A stretch of 12,356 nt of DNA, taken from the NCBI GenBank assembly GCA_003158505.1, contig PMJK01000080.1, forward strand, positions 1 to 12,356, given 5' to 3'. Below, in pieces: positions 1-6,536 of the stretch. The first letter of the stretch is position 1. Each line of letters opens with the position of its first letter. The position numbers and the translations under genes are program-made. This DNA comes from Holophagaceae bacterium. Its GTDB lineage: Bacteria; Acidobacteriota; Holophagae; Holophagales; Holophagaceae. Below the pieces are notes generated by a model, which was given only the letters and a program-made list of their open reading frames with translations, was not told where the DNA came from and did not search any database.

Positions 1-906
1 ACGCTGCTCATCTCCGAGGACCGCTTCATCCCCGGACTGGCCCGGCTCGCGAGCACCATCCAACGGCACGGCATCCCTGCGGTGCTGCAGATCCACCACG
101 CGGGACGCTACGCGAACCGTCCCGACCGGATCGCACCCTCGCCCATCGAGACCTGGGGTGTGGTACCTCGGGCCATGGATCAGGCCTGCATCGACCGGGT
201 CACGGGCGCCTTTGCAGCCGGGGCCAGGCGCGCCAGGGAAGCAGGATTCGACGGCGTGGAGCTGCATGGAGGCACGGGCTACCTGCTTTCGCAGTTCCTG
301 TCCCCCCGCACGAACCACCGCGAGGATGCCTATGGTGGCGACGCCTCGCGGCGCATGCACTTCCCCCTCGAGGTCCTGGCTGCCGTGCGGGCCGAGGTCG
401 GCGAGGCCTTCACGGTCGGGTACCGATTCCTCGCGGATGAGTACGTGCCGGGTGGCCTGACCCTGACGGATACCCTTCCCTTCGCCCAGGAACTCGCGGC
501 GGCAGGGATCACCTACCTGTCGGTGATGACGGGGTGCTATGACGCCTTCCAGCTTCCCCGGTACGTGGAAGACGACGCGAAGGAGGCTTTCATGGCGCCC
601 TTCGCCCAATCCATCAAGGAGGCGGTCCCCGGTGTCCCCATCGTGGCCGCCGGGCGCATCCAGAATCCGGAGACGGCGGAGGCCATCCTCCGCGATGGGA
701 TGGCCGATCTGGTGGGCCTGGCGCGGGTCCTCTTCGCCGATCCCCTCTGGCCGCGGAAGGCCAGGGGCGAGATCCAGGAACCGATCAATCCATGCACGCC
801 CGGTTGCATCCTTTGCCTGAAGCGGATCAAGGAACAGAAACCGGCCTTCTGTGGGCGATGGCCCAGGGAACGCCGGGAGCGTTTCCTGGAACGGGTCGGA
901 GGGTGA
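1..906 (+). CDS. NADH:flavin oxidoreductase, Old Yellow Enzyme family (5'-partial)
   Basis: This is an FMN-dependent TIM-barrel ene-reductase-type protein, probably cytosolic, that would use NAD(P)H to reduce an unsaturated carbonyl or similar electrophile; the substrate is unknown. The frame is open from base 1, so the gene starts off the window and 301 residues are visible (roughly 60 N-terminal residues missing against the usual ~360). Visible family motifs, numbered from base 1, are QIHHAGR (30-36), GVELHGGTGYLLSQFLSP (about 85-102), the RTN..ED.YGG stretch after it, AAGRI, and DLVGLARVLFADP, where the last two bind the FMN phosphate. The usual catalytic His-x-x-His/Asn pair reads His89-x-x-Thr92. 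Near the C-terminus lie Cys265, 269, 272 and 284, in a spacing close to the 4Fe-4S site of 2,4-dienoyl-CoA reductase (FadH), yet no FAD/NADPH domain follows and the protein stops at 301. A GTG at 82 is only an internal codon. The gene overlaps the downstream MFS gene. Confidence 0.9.
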   Translation, partial: TLLISEDRFIPGLARLASTIQRHGIPAVLQIHHAGRYANRPDRIAPSPIETWGVVPRAMDQACIDRVTGAFAAGARRAREAGFDGVELHGGTGYLLSQFLSPRTNHREDAYGGDASRRMHFPLEVLAAVRAEVGEAFTVGYRFLADEYVPGGLTLTDTLPFAQELAAAGITYLSVMTGCYDAFQLPRYVEDDAKEAFMAPFAQSIKEAVPGVPIVAAGRIQNPETAEAILRDGMADLVGLARVLFADPLWPRKARGEIQEPINPCTPGCILCLKRIKEQKPAFCGRWPRERRERFLERVGG

Positions 907-2102
907 TCGCGAAGGCTTCGGATTCCAAGGGGCTGTCCCCTCTGCTCGTCCTGATCATGGCCTCGGCCACGGGACTGGCGGTGGCGAGCAATTACTTCGC
1001 TCAGCCCCTGCTCCCCACCATGGCCAAGGATCTGGGGTTGTCGACGACCAAGGCCGGCATCATCGTGACCACGGCTCAGTTGGGATATGCCGCCGGGCTG
1101 CTGTTCATCGTGCCGCTGGGCGATCTGTTCGAGCGCCGGGGGCTGATCCTGGTCATGGCCTTTCTGTCGGCGGCAGGGCTATTGACCACCGCTCTGGCTC
1201 CTACCCTCTCCATGGTGCTGGTGGGGACCGCGTTGACGGGACTCTTCTCGGTGGTGGCGCAGATCCTGGTTCCCTTCGCGGCCACCCTGGCCGCCCCGGA
1301 GAAGCGAGGCAAGGTGGTGGGGACCGTCATGAGCGGGTTGCTCCTGGGCATCCTCTTCGCCCGCACGGTGGCGGGGGCCCTGACCTCGCTGGGCGGCTGG
1401 CGCACCGTTTACTTCACCGGGGCGGGAGCCATGGTCGTGGCCACCCTGGTGCTGCGGCGCGCCCTGCCTCGATACCACCAGCCTGTGGACCTTTCCTACT
1501 TCAGGCTGCTCCTTTCCATTTTCGCCCTGTTCCGTGACGAACCGGTCCTGCGCGTCCGGGCCCTGCTCGGGGCGGCGACCTTCGGGACCTTCAGCATCTT
1601 CTGGACCTCCATGGCCTTCACGCTGGCAGGACCGCCCTACCGGATGTCACCTAGCACCATCGGACTGTTCGGACTGGTGGGTGTGGCCGGGGCCCTCGCG
1701 GCCTCCAGCGCCGGCCGCCTCGCCGACCGGGGAAAGGGTGACTGGGCTACGGGTGGGGGCCTTCTGGTCCTTCTGGGTTCCTGGGCACCCCTGGCCTTGG
1801 TCAAGTATTCCATGGGTGCGTTCCTGATCGGCGTACTGCTCCTGGACCTGGCGGTCCAGGGGGTGCATATCAGCAATCAGGCCGCCATCTATCGGATCCG
1901 CCCCGAGGCGAGGAACCGCCTCACGTCCGCCTACATGACCAGCTACTTCCTTGGGGGCGCGGCCGGCTCCCTATGCTCGGCCGCGGCCTTCAGCCACTTC
2001 GGATGGATGGGTGTGGTGGCCCTGGGGGCCACCTCCAGTACCTTCGGTGGGATCGTGTGGGCGGTGGTCCACTTCAGGGCGCGCCGGGGCCTCAGAGGTT
2101 GA
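903..2102 (+). CDS. MFS transporter, 12 transmembrane segments
   Basis: This is an inner-membrane major facilitator superfamily transporter of about 399 residues, probably a proton-driven exporter of small molecules; the substrate cannot be read from sequence. Twelve hydrophobic segments can be picked out. The first begins about residue 11 and leads into the conserved NYFAQPLLP, and the segment 2-3 loop carries motif A as GDLFERRG (73-80). A longer polar loop separates the two six-helix halves. I chose GTG 903, which overlaps the upstream stop as GTGA, because it places the first helix where the family has it. GGAGG sits directly against that GTG, which is an awkward spacing. In-frame ATGs at 858 and 792 would add 15 or 37 residues that lie inside the upstream gene and look like shadow sequence. 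The overlap suggests co-expression with the oxidoreductase, perhaps for handling one reactive compound, which is inference. Confidence 0.85.
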   Translation: MIAKASDSKGLSPLLVLIMASATGLAVASNYFAQPLLPTMAKDLGLSTTKAGIIVTTAQLGYAAGLLFIVPLGDLFERRGLILVMAFLSAAGLLTTALAPTLSMVLVGTALTGLFSVVAQILVPFAATLAAPEKRGKVVGTVMSGLLLGILFARTVAGALTSLGGWRTVYFTGAGAMVVATLVLRRALPRYHQPVDLSYFRLLLSIFALFRDEPVLRVRALLGAATFGTFSIFWTSMAFTLAGPPYRMSPSTIGLFGLVGVAGALAASSAGRLADRGKGDWATGGGLLVLLGSWAPLALVKYSMGAFLIGVLLLDLAVQGVHISNQAAIYRIRPEARNRLTSAYMTSYFLGGAAGSLCSAAAFSHFGWMGVVALGATSSTFGGIVWAVVHFRARRGLRG

Positions 2103-2151
2103 AGATCCTGCTGGCGCAGCTTCCGTGGGCCCTGGCATGCTGAGGTTCACT

Positions 2152-2168
2152 TGACGGAGATCACGTCA
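2152..2168. promoter_or_regulatory. Inverted repeat TGACG-N7-CGTCA beside a -35-like TTGACG
   Basis: The arms TGACG (2152-2156) and CGTCA (2164-2168) are perfect inverted complements around a 7-nt spacer. They lie 83 nt before the start of the small helical protein. TTGACG at 2151-2156 matches a sigma-70 -35 box in five of six bases, and an AT-richer stretch (2179-2190) follows, but no well-spaced -10 box is visible. It could be an operator for the gene at 2251. With 5-bp arms, chance occurrence is quite possible. Confidence 0.25.
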
Positions 2169-2212
2169 GGATGGATCGAGAATAGAACTACGCGCGGAAG
2201 AATCCCTGCCAT

Positions 2213-2232
2213 GAAGGCCCGAAGGGGCCTTC
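2213..2232 (+). promoter_or_regulatory. Perfect 8-bp leader hairpin just upstream of a Shine-Dalgarno
   Basis: GAAGGCCC (2213-2220) and GGGCCTTC (2225-2232) pair perfectly around the loop GAAG. The stem ends 6 nt before the GAGGAG ribosome site (2239-2244) of the gene at 2251. No run of T follows, so it does not look like an intrinsic terminator of the MFS gene. It is more plausibly a 5'-UTR stem that stabilises the message or keeps the ribosome site accessible. That role is inference. Confidence 0.45.
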
Positions 2233-2250
2233 CACTCTGAGGAGCGCCCC

Positions 2251-2709
2251 ATGAGCCTCGAAAAGATCTTGCACGAAGGCAAGCAGGAAATGCTTAACGA
2301 GGCGGTCGAATCGGTGCAGCGGGCCCGCCTGCAGCACTACGAGATGGCTGGCCCCGAACTGATCCGCCAACGGCTCGACGTGCTGCTCAGCCTGGTCATC
2401 GATGCGGTGCTGCAACGCAATCTGGCTCCCATTATCGCTCACGCGAATGCCGTGGCCACGGAACGCTTCGAGGCGGGCGTGGATCTCTCCGAGGTACAGA
2501 CCGCCTTCAACGTCCTGGAGGAGGCGATCTGGATGCGCATCCTGAAGAAGTTGCCCGCTGGCAAGCAGGCGGAGGCCCTCGGCCTCGTGGGGACAGTCCT
2601 GGGCAGTGCCAAGGATGCCCTGGCCCGGAAGTACGTCTCCATGGCCACCCAGACCCACACGCCTTCGCTCAACCTCCAGGCCCTCTTTCTCGGCTCAGAC
2701 ACCTTCTAG
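2251..2709 (+). CDS. Small all-helical protein resembling an RsbRD-type N-terminal sensory domain
   Basis: This encodes 152 residues, with ATG 2251 preceded by GAGGAG at 2239-2244 (6-nt spacer), so the start is firm. There is no signal peptide, membrane segment or cysteine, and the sequence is predicted almost wholly helical. The stretch from about residue 67 to 100 (ATERFEAGVDLSEVQTAFNV then LEEAIWMRIL) has the pattern I associate with the RsbRD_N family: basic residue, Gly, then a helix ending in an aromatic. That family is the globin-fold sensory domain of stressosome RsbR co-antagonists and some kinases. No STAS, kinase or DNA-binding domain is attached, so any signalling would be through a partner. 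It lies between the transporter and glgP with its own leader. The family match is from memory of the pattern and may be wrong; the gene itself looks real. The alternative is a conserved helical protein of unknown role. Confidence 0.8.
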   Translation: MSLEKILHEGKQEMLNEAVESVQRARLQHYEMAGPELIRQRLDVLLSLVIDAVLQRNLAPIIAHANAVATERFEAGVDLSEVQTAFNVLEEAIWMRILKKLPAGKQAEALGLVGTVLGSAKDALARKYVSMATQTHTPSLNLQALFLGSDTF

Positions 2710-2774
2710 CTGGTCCCCTCTGGACTGAGCCGCGGAGCCCTGGTGAGGGTGCAGAGGTGCTCCTGAGTCATTGG

Positions 2775-2800
2775 CCAGGCGACCCCTGGTCCGCTACGGT
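2775..2800 (+). promoter_or_regulatory. Weak promoter-like region upstream of glgP
   Basis: The 139-nt gap before glgP contains a short inverted repeat, CCAGG (2775-2779) and CCTGG (2785-2789). It also has a poor sigma-70-like pair, TTGGCC (2771-2776) and TACGGT (2795-2800), 18 nt apart. The matches are weak, and nothing else in 2710-2848 stands out. A promoter is expected here because the upstream gene is unrelated in function, but the sequence does not establish it. Confidence 0.2.
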
Positions 2801-2835
2801 CAATGGCGGGATCCGTTGGCCTGTGTCCAGTCTCG

Positions 2836-2841
2836 AAGGAG
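2836..2841 (+). promoter_or_regulatory. Ribosome binding site deciding the glgP start
   Basis: AAGGAG lies 7 nt before ATG 2849, which is a near-ideal arrangement. It selects this ATG over the more upstream in-frame codon at 2771, whose added 26 residues are Arg-rich and not typical of phosphorylases. Confidence 0.8.
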
Positions 2842-2848
2842 TGTGGCG

Positions 2849-5308
2849 ATGAATGCTGGAGCCCGAATCATTCCAACTCCTGATGCGGGGACGATGGATG
2901 TGCCCAGCATCATCGACGCCTTTGCGCATCGGATGATGTATTCGATCGCGAAGGATCATCACACCGCCACCGATTTCAATGTCTACCAGGGGTTGGCGTT
3001 GGCGGTTCGTGACCGGCTCATGGAGCGATGGTTCAAGACCCAGAGCACCTACTACCACCAGAATGTGAAGCGGGTCTATTACCTGTCCCTGGAATTCCTG
3101 ATGGGGAGGGCCCTGCTCAACAATGTGGTGAACCTCGGTGCTGAGGATGCCTACAGCAGGGCCATGCAGGAACTCGGCTACCAGCTGGAAGACATCGGGG
3201 AACAGGAATGGGATGCAGGGTTGGGCAATGGGGGACTCGGCCGCCTGGCCGCATGCATCCTGGACGCAGCCGCCACCCTGGAACTGCCCTTCTACGGCTA
3301 CGGCATCCGCTACGAGTACGGGATCTTCTATCAGAAAATCATCGATGGCCAGCAGGTCGAGTTCCCCGATGGTTGGCTTCGCTATGGCAATCCCTGGGAG
3401 ATCCAGCGTCCCGATGCCATCTTCCCGGTCCGATTCTATGGTCATACCCATGGCTACGTCGATGAGAGGGGGCGGTACCGCGTGGATTGGCAGGACACCC
3501 AGGACGTCTGGGCCGTGGCCTACGACACGCCCGTGGCTGGATTCCGCAATGGAACCGTCAATACCTTGCGCCTGTGGTCCGCCAAGTCGAGTCGCGAATT
3601 CAACCTGGCCCGTTTCAACACCGGCGATTATGTCCATGCCGTCGAGAACAAGACTTTTTCTGAGAACATCTCGAAGGTTCTCTACCCGGCGGATGACCAG
3701 AGCGCGGGCAAGGAATTGCGTCTGAAACAGCAGTATTTCTTCGTATCAGCCACCCTCCAGGATGTGATCCGGCGGTTCAAGAAGCGCCCCGGCTGCGGCT
3801 GGGAGGACCTTCCGGACAAGGTCGCCATCCAGATGAACGACACGCACCCGGCGCTGGTGGTGCCTGAACTGATGAGAGTATTGGTGGACCAGGAATCGCT
3901 GAAATGGGATCTTGCCTGGTCCCTCACCCAGCAGGTATGCGCCTATACCAACCATACGATCCTTCCGGAAGCCATGGAGATCTGGCCCCTGGAGCTATGG
4001 CGCAACCTGCTGCCGCGCCATGTGGAAATCGTGGAAGAGATCGATCGTCGTTTCAGGATGATCGTGCGGAATCGCTATCCCTTCGACGATGCCAAACTTC
4101 AGCGTCTCGCCATCATCGACCAGGGCCACAGCGTGCGGATGGCCAACCTGGCCATTGTGGGAAGCCATTCCGTCAATGGCGTGGCCAAGCTCCATACGGA
4201 CATCCTGAAGGCCTCCACCTTTGCCGAGATGAACGAACTCTTTCCAGGCCGGATCAACAACAAGACCAATGGCATTACCCCACGGCGCTGGTTGCTGAAG
4301 TGCAATCCCGACCTGGCCGGCCTGATCACTGAGGCCATCGGGGCGAGGTGGAACCGGGATCTGGACGCATTGAGGGATCTTGAACCATTCGCAGAGGACC
4401 CGGCCTTCCAGGAACGTTGGACTCGGATCAAGCGATCCAACAAGGAACGGTTGGCCACCTGGGCCAAGGGGAGTCATGACCTTACCCTCGACCCGGAGTT
4501 CCTGTTCGATGTCCAGGTGAAGCGGATCCACGAGTACAAGCGGCAGTTGCTGAATTTGCTCCATGTCGCCACGCTTTGGAACCGCCTGCGGGATGGCGCG
4601 GATGCGGGTATGCCCCGGATTGCCCTCATTGGGGGGAAGGCCGCACCGGCCTACTGGGTGGCCAAACAGATCATCCACCTCACGAATGTCATGGCCCACG
4701 CCATTGGGGCGGACCCCGCCGCCAAGGGCCGCCTGAGCGTGGCCTTCCTGCCCAACTATCGAGTCTCCCTTGCGGAACTGGTTTTCCCCGCCACCGAGCT
4801 CTCCGAGCAGATCTCCACTGCAGGCACCGAAGCCTCCGGCACCGGCAACATGAAGGCCGCCCTCAACGGCGCCCTAACCATCGGCACCTTGGATGGCGCC
4901 AATGTCGAGATCATGGAGGAGGTGGGCGAGGCCAACATCTTCATCTTCGGGAACACGGCACAGGGCATCGTGGGTCTTCGGGATTCCGGCTACCAGCCTC
5001 GGGAATGGGCCAGGGCCAACCCTGAACTGCAGCGGGCCATCGAGACCATCGCCACCTTGGATGGTGGGCGATTTCAGACCCTCGGTGGGATCTTGATGGA
5101 CTCGGACCACTATTTCCACTGCGCGGACTACGCCTCCTACCTGGAAACCCAGGAACGCGTGTCGGCCACCTATGCGCGCCCTTCGGAATGGGCGCGGCTA
5201 TCCATCCTCAACGTGGCGGGGATGGGGAAGTTCTCCATCGATCGCACCGTCCGGGAGTACGCCCGCGAAATATGGAATGCGGAGGGATTTCCCGTGACTC
5301 CCCCGTAA
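2849..5308 (+). CDS. glgP: Glycogen/starch (alpha-1,4-glucan) phosphorylase
   Basis: This is a GT35 enzyme that splits terminal alpha-1,4 glucose units from glycogen or maltodextrin with phosphate, giving glucose-1-phosphate in the cytosol. It has 819 residues from ATG 2849, the usual bacterial length. Family blocks are intact and in order: YYLSLEFLMGRAL, the glycine-rich LGNGGLGRLA (125-134), MNDTHPALVVPELMR, NHTILPEAMEIWP, VNGVAKLHT, NNKTNGITPRRWL, VQVKRIHEYKRQLLN, IGGKAAPAYW, then STAGTEASGTGNMK. The pyridoxal-phosphate Lys is Lys669 of that last motif, followed by NGALTIGTLDGANVEI. The long N-terminal phosphorylation segment of the vertebrate muscle enzyme is absent, so covalent control of that type is unlikely. 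A phosphofructokinase gene follows 64 nt downstream, suggesting a glycogen-to-glycolysis unit. Maltodextrin phosphorylase (malP) is the alternative name; sequence alone does not separate the two substrates. Confidence 0.96.
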   Translation: MNAGARIIPTPDAGTMDVPSIIDAFAHRMMYSIAKDHHTATDFNVYQGLALAVRDRLMERWFKTQSTYYHQNVKRVYYLSLEFLMGRALLNNVVNLGAEDAYSRAMQELGYQLEDIGEQEWDAGLGNGGLGRLAACILDAAATLELPFYGYGIRYEYGIFYQKIIDGQQVEFPDGWLRYGNPWEIQRPDAIFPVRFYGHTHGYVDERGRYRVDWQDTQDVWAVAYDTPVAGFRNGTVNTLRLWSAKSSREFNLARFNTGDYVHAVENKTFSENISKVLYPADDQSAGKELRLKQQYFFVSATLQDVIRRFKKRPGCGWEDLPDKVAIQMNDTHPALVVPELMRVLVDQESLKWDLAWSLTQQVCAYTNHTILPEAMEIWPLELWRNLLPRHVEIVEEIDRRFRMIVRNRYPFDDAKLQRLAIIDQGHSVRMANLAIVGSHSVNGVAKLHTDILKASTFAEMNELFPGRINNKTNGITPRRWLLKCNPDLAGLITEAIGARWNRDLDALRDLEPFAEDPAFQERWTRIKRSNKERLATWAKGSHDLTLDPEFLFDVQVKRIHEYKRQLLNLLHVATLWNRLRDGADAGMPRIALIGGKAAPAYWVAKQIIHLTNVMAHAIGADPAAKGRLSVAFLPNYRVSLAELVFPATELSEQISTAGTEASGTGNMKAALNGALTIGTLDGANVEIMEEVGEANIFIFGNTAQGIVGLRDSGYQPREWARANPELQRAIETIATLDGGRFQTLGGILMDSDHYFHCADYASYLETQERVSATYARPSEWARLSILNVAGMGKFSIDRTVREYAREIWNAEGFPVTPP

Positions 5309-5340
5309 TGCGGGACCGCATCAAATCCTTTTGATACGCT
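5309..5340 (+). promoter_or_regulatory. Two abutting inverted repeats and an extended -10-like motif between glgP and the phosphofructokinase gene
   Basis: Starting at the base after the glgP stop, TGCGG (5309-5313) and CCGCA (5316-5320) are inverted around GA. Sharing base 5320, ATCAAA (5320-5325) pairs with TTTGAT (5330-5335) around TCCT. TGATACGCT (5332-5340) fits an extended -10 (TGnTAnnnT), with no good -35 box. This could hold a secondary promoter, operator or RNA-processing stem for the kinase gene. Each element is short, so the call is tentative. Confidence 0.3.
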
Positions 5341-5359
5341 TGCATTCATTCATCCGTCC

Positions 5360-5368
5360 AGGAAGGGA
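5360..5368 (+). promoter_or_regulatory. Ribosome binding site deciding the phosphofructokinase start
   Basis: AGGAAGGGA stands 4 nt before ATG 5373 (9 nt counting from its AGGA part). The next upstream in-frame candidate, TTG 5331, lies inside the inverted repeat and has no ribosome site. ATG 5373 also starts directly before the expected first beta strand of the enzyme. Confidence 0.7.
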
Positions 5369-5372
5369 CTCC

Positions 5373-6482
5373 ATGTCCAAGGGCATCCGACGCATTGCAA
5401 TCTCCACGGGCGGGGGGGATGCTCCAGGTCTCAACGCCGTCATCCGTGCGGTCGTCATCGCGGCCTCAAATCGCGACTGGGAATGCTACGGCATACGCGA
5501 CGGGTACAACGGCATCCTCTTCCCTGAACGCTATCCCGAAGGCGGTGTGTTCAGACTGACCCGGGACCGGGTGCGGGGCATCGGCCACCTGGGTGGCACG
5601 ATCCTGGGCACCACGAACAAAGGCAATCCCCTGCACTTTCCCGTGAAGATGCCCGACGGCTCGGTCAAGGAGGTGGATCGCACGGACGAGATCGTGGAAT
5701 GCTTTGCGCGCAAGGAACTGGATGCGCTGGTGTCCGTGGGCGGGGATGGCTCCCTCACCATCGCCCACGCTCTCCACCAGAAGGGCCTGCGTGTCGTGGG
5801 TGTGCCCAAGACCATCGATAATGACCTGGACAAGACCTACACCACCTTCGGTTTCGACACGGCCGTGAGCTTCGCCACGGAATGCCTGGATCGCCTGCAC
5901 AGTACCGCCGAAAGCCACCAGCGGGTGATCGTGGTGGAGATGATGGGTCGTTACGCGGGCTGGATCGCGCTCCATTCCGGCATCTCAGGCAGCGCCCACG
6001 CCATCCTGATCCCAGAGATCCCCTTCGATCTGGAGCAAGTCGCTGCCAAGATCCGCGCCCGTGATCAGGTGGGCCGCATGTACTCCCTGGTGGTGGTGGC
6101 CGAGGGCGCCATACCCGCGAATGGGCGGCAGGCCGTGCTGGAGCAGGCTGGAGTCGGGCAGGCCGAGCGTCTGGGTGGAATTGGCGAGTGGGTGGCCAAG
6201 TCCCTCCAGGAGATCACTGGCAAAGACACCCGAGTGGTCGTACTCGGACACCTGCTCCGCGGCGGCAGCCCCACGAGTTTCGATCGCCTGGCCGCATTGC
6301 GGTTCGGCGCTGCCGCCGTGAGGGCCCTGGAGGAAGGGCACAGCGGTGTCATGGTGGCCCTGGCCCTTCCGAACGTGAATTATGTGCCTCTGGAGGAGGT
6401 TGCTGGCCGCATGAAAGCCGTGCCGCTGGACTGCGACACCCTTCTGACTGGACGGGATCTGGGCATCTGCTTCGGCGATTAA
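5373..6482 (+). CDS. pfkA: 6-phosphofructokinase, mixed-substrate (PPi-like) group, predicted ATP-dependent
   Basis: This cytosolic enzyme phosphorylates fructose-6-phosphate to fructose-1,6-bisphosphate. It has 369 residues from ATG 5373. The visible sites are TGGGDAPGLNAVIR near the N-terminus (phosphoryl-donor loop), LGGTILGTTNKGNP, GGDGS (123-127), VPKTIDND with Lys146 and catalytic base Asp149, EMMGRYAGWIAL with MGR at 191-193 (sugar-phosphate binding), and VLGHLLRGGSPTSFDRL. In this family the residue after GGD sets the donor: Asp favours pyrophosphate, Gly favours ATP. Here it is Gly126, while Lys146 is the residue typical of the PPi-type scaffold. That combination is known in the mixed-substrate group III enzymes, which are expected to use ATP. 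The gene follows glgP by 64 nt and is likely co-transcribed, with a possible extra promoter in the gap. It converges with the efflux operon. A run of seven G (5412-5418) lies within the donor-loop codons. Confidence 0.93.
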   Translation: MSKGIRRIAISTGGGDAPGLNAVIRAVVIAASNRDWECYGIRDGYNGILFPERYPEGGVFRLTRDRVRGIGHLGGTILGTTNKGNPLHFPVKMPDGSVKEVDRTDEIVECFARKELDALVSVGGDGSLTIAHALHQKGLRVVGVPKTIDNDLDKTYTTFGFDTAVSFATECLDRLHSTAESHQRVIVVEMMGRYAGWIALHSGISGSAHAILIPEIPFDLEQVAAKIRARDQVGRMYSLVVVAEGAIPANGRQAVLEQAGVGQAERLGGIGEWVAKSLQEITGKDTRVVVLGHLLRGGSPTSFDRLAALRFGAAAVRALEEGHSGVMVALALPNVNYVPLEEVAGRMKAVPLDCDTLLTGRDLGICFGD

Positions 6483-6536
6483 CGGTCCCCGCCTCTCGTC
6501 TTTCGTTGATTCACAGGACGTACTCGGTGGTATTCA

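Noticed and set aside
2213..2232. Intrinsic terminator for the MFS gene
   Set aside because: The stem is good, but it is 110 nt past the stop, has no T-tract and sits against the next gene's ribosome site, so it is reported as a leader hairpin instead.
2771..2848. Upstream extension of glgP
   Set aside because: No ribosome site precedes 2771 and the added residues do not resemble phosphorylases. ATG 2849 has a strong AAGGAG at 7 nt.
2768..3637. 289-codon - strand frame over the 5' part of glgP
   Set aside because: It is in-register antisense to a fully conserved phosphorylase with no ribosome site. The same holds for 3995-4699 in a different register.
5331..5372. TTG 5331 as the phosphofructokinase start
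   Set aside because: It lies within an inverted repeat without a ribosome site. ATG 5373 has one and matches the family N-terminus.
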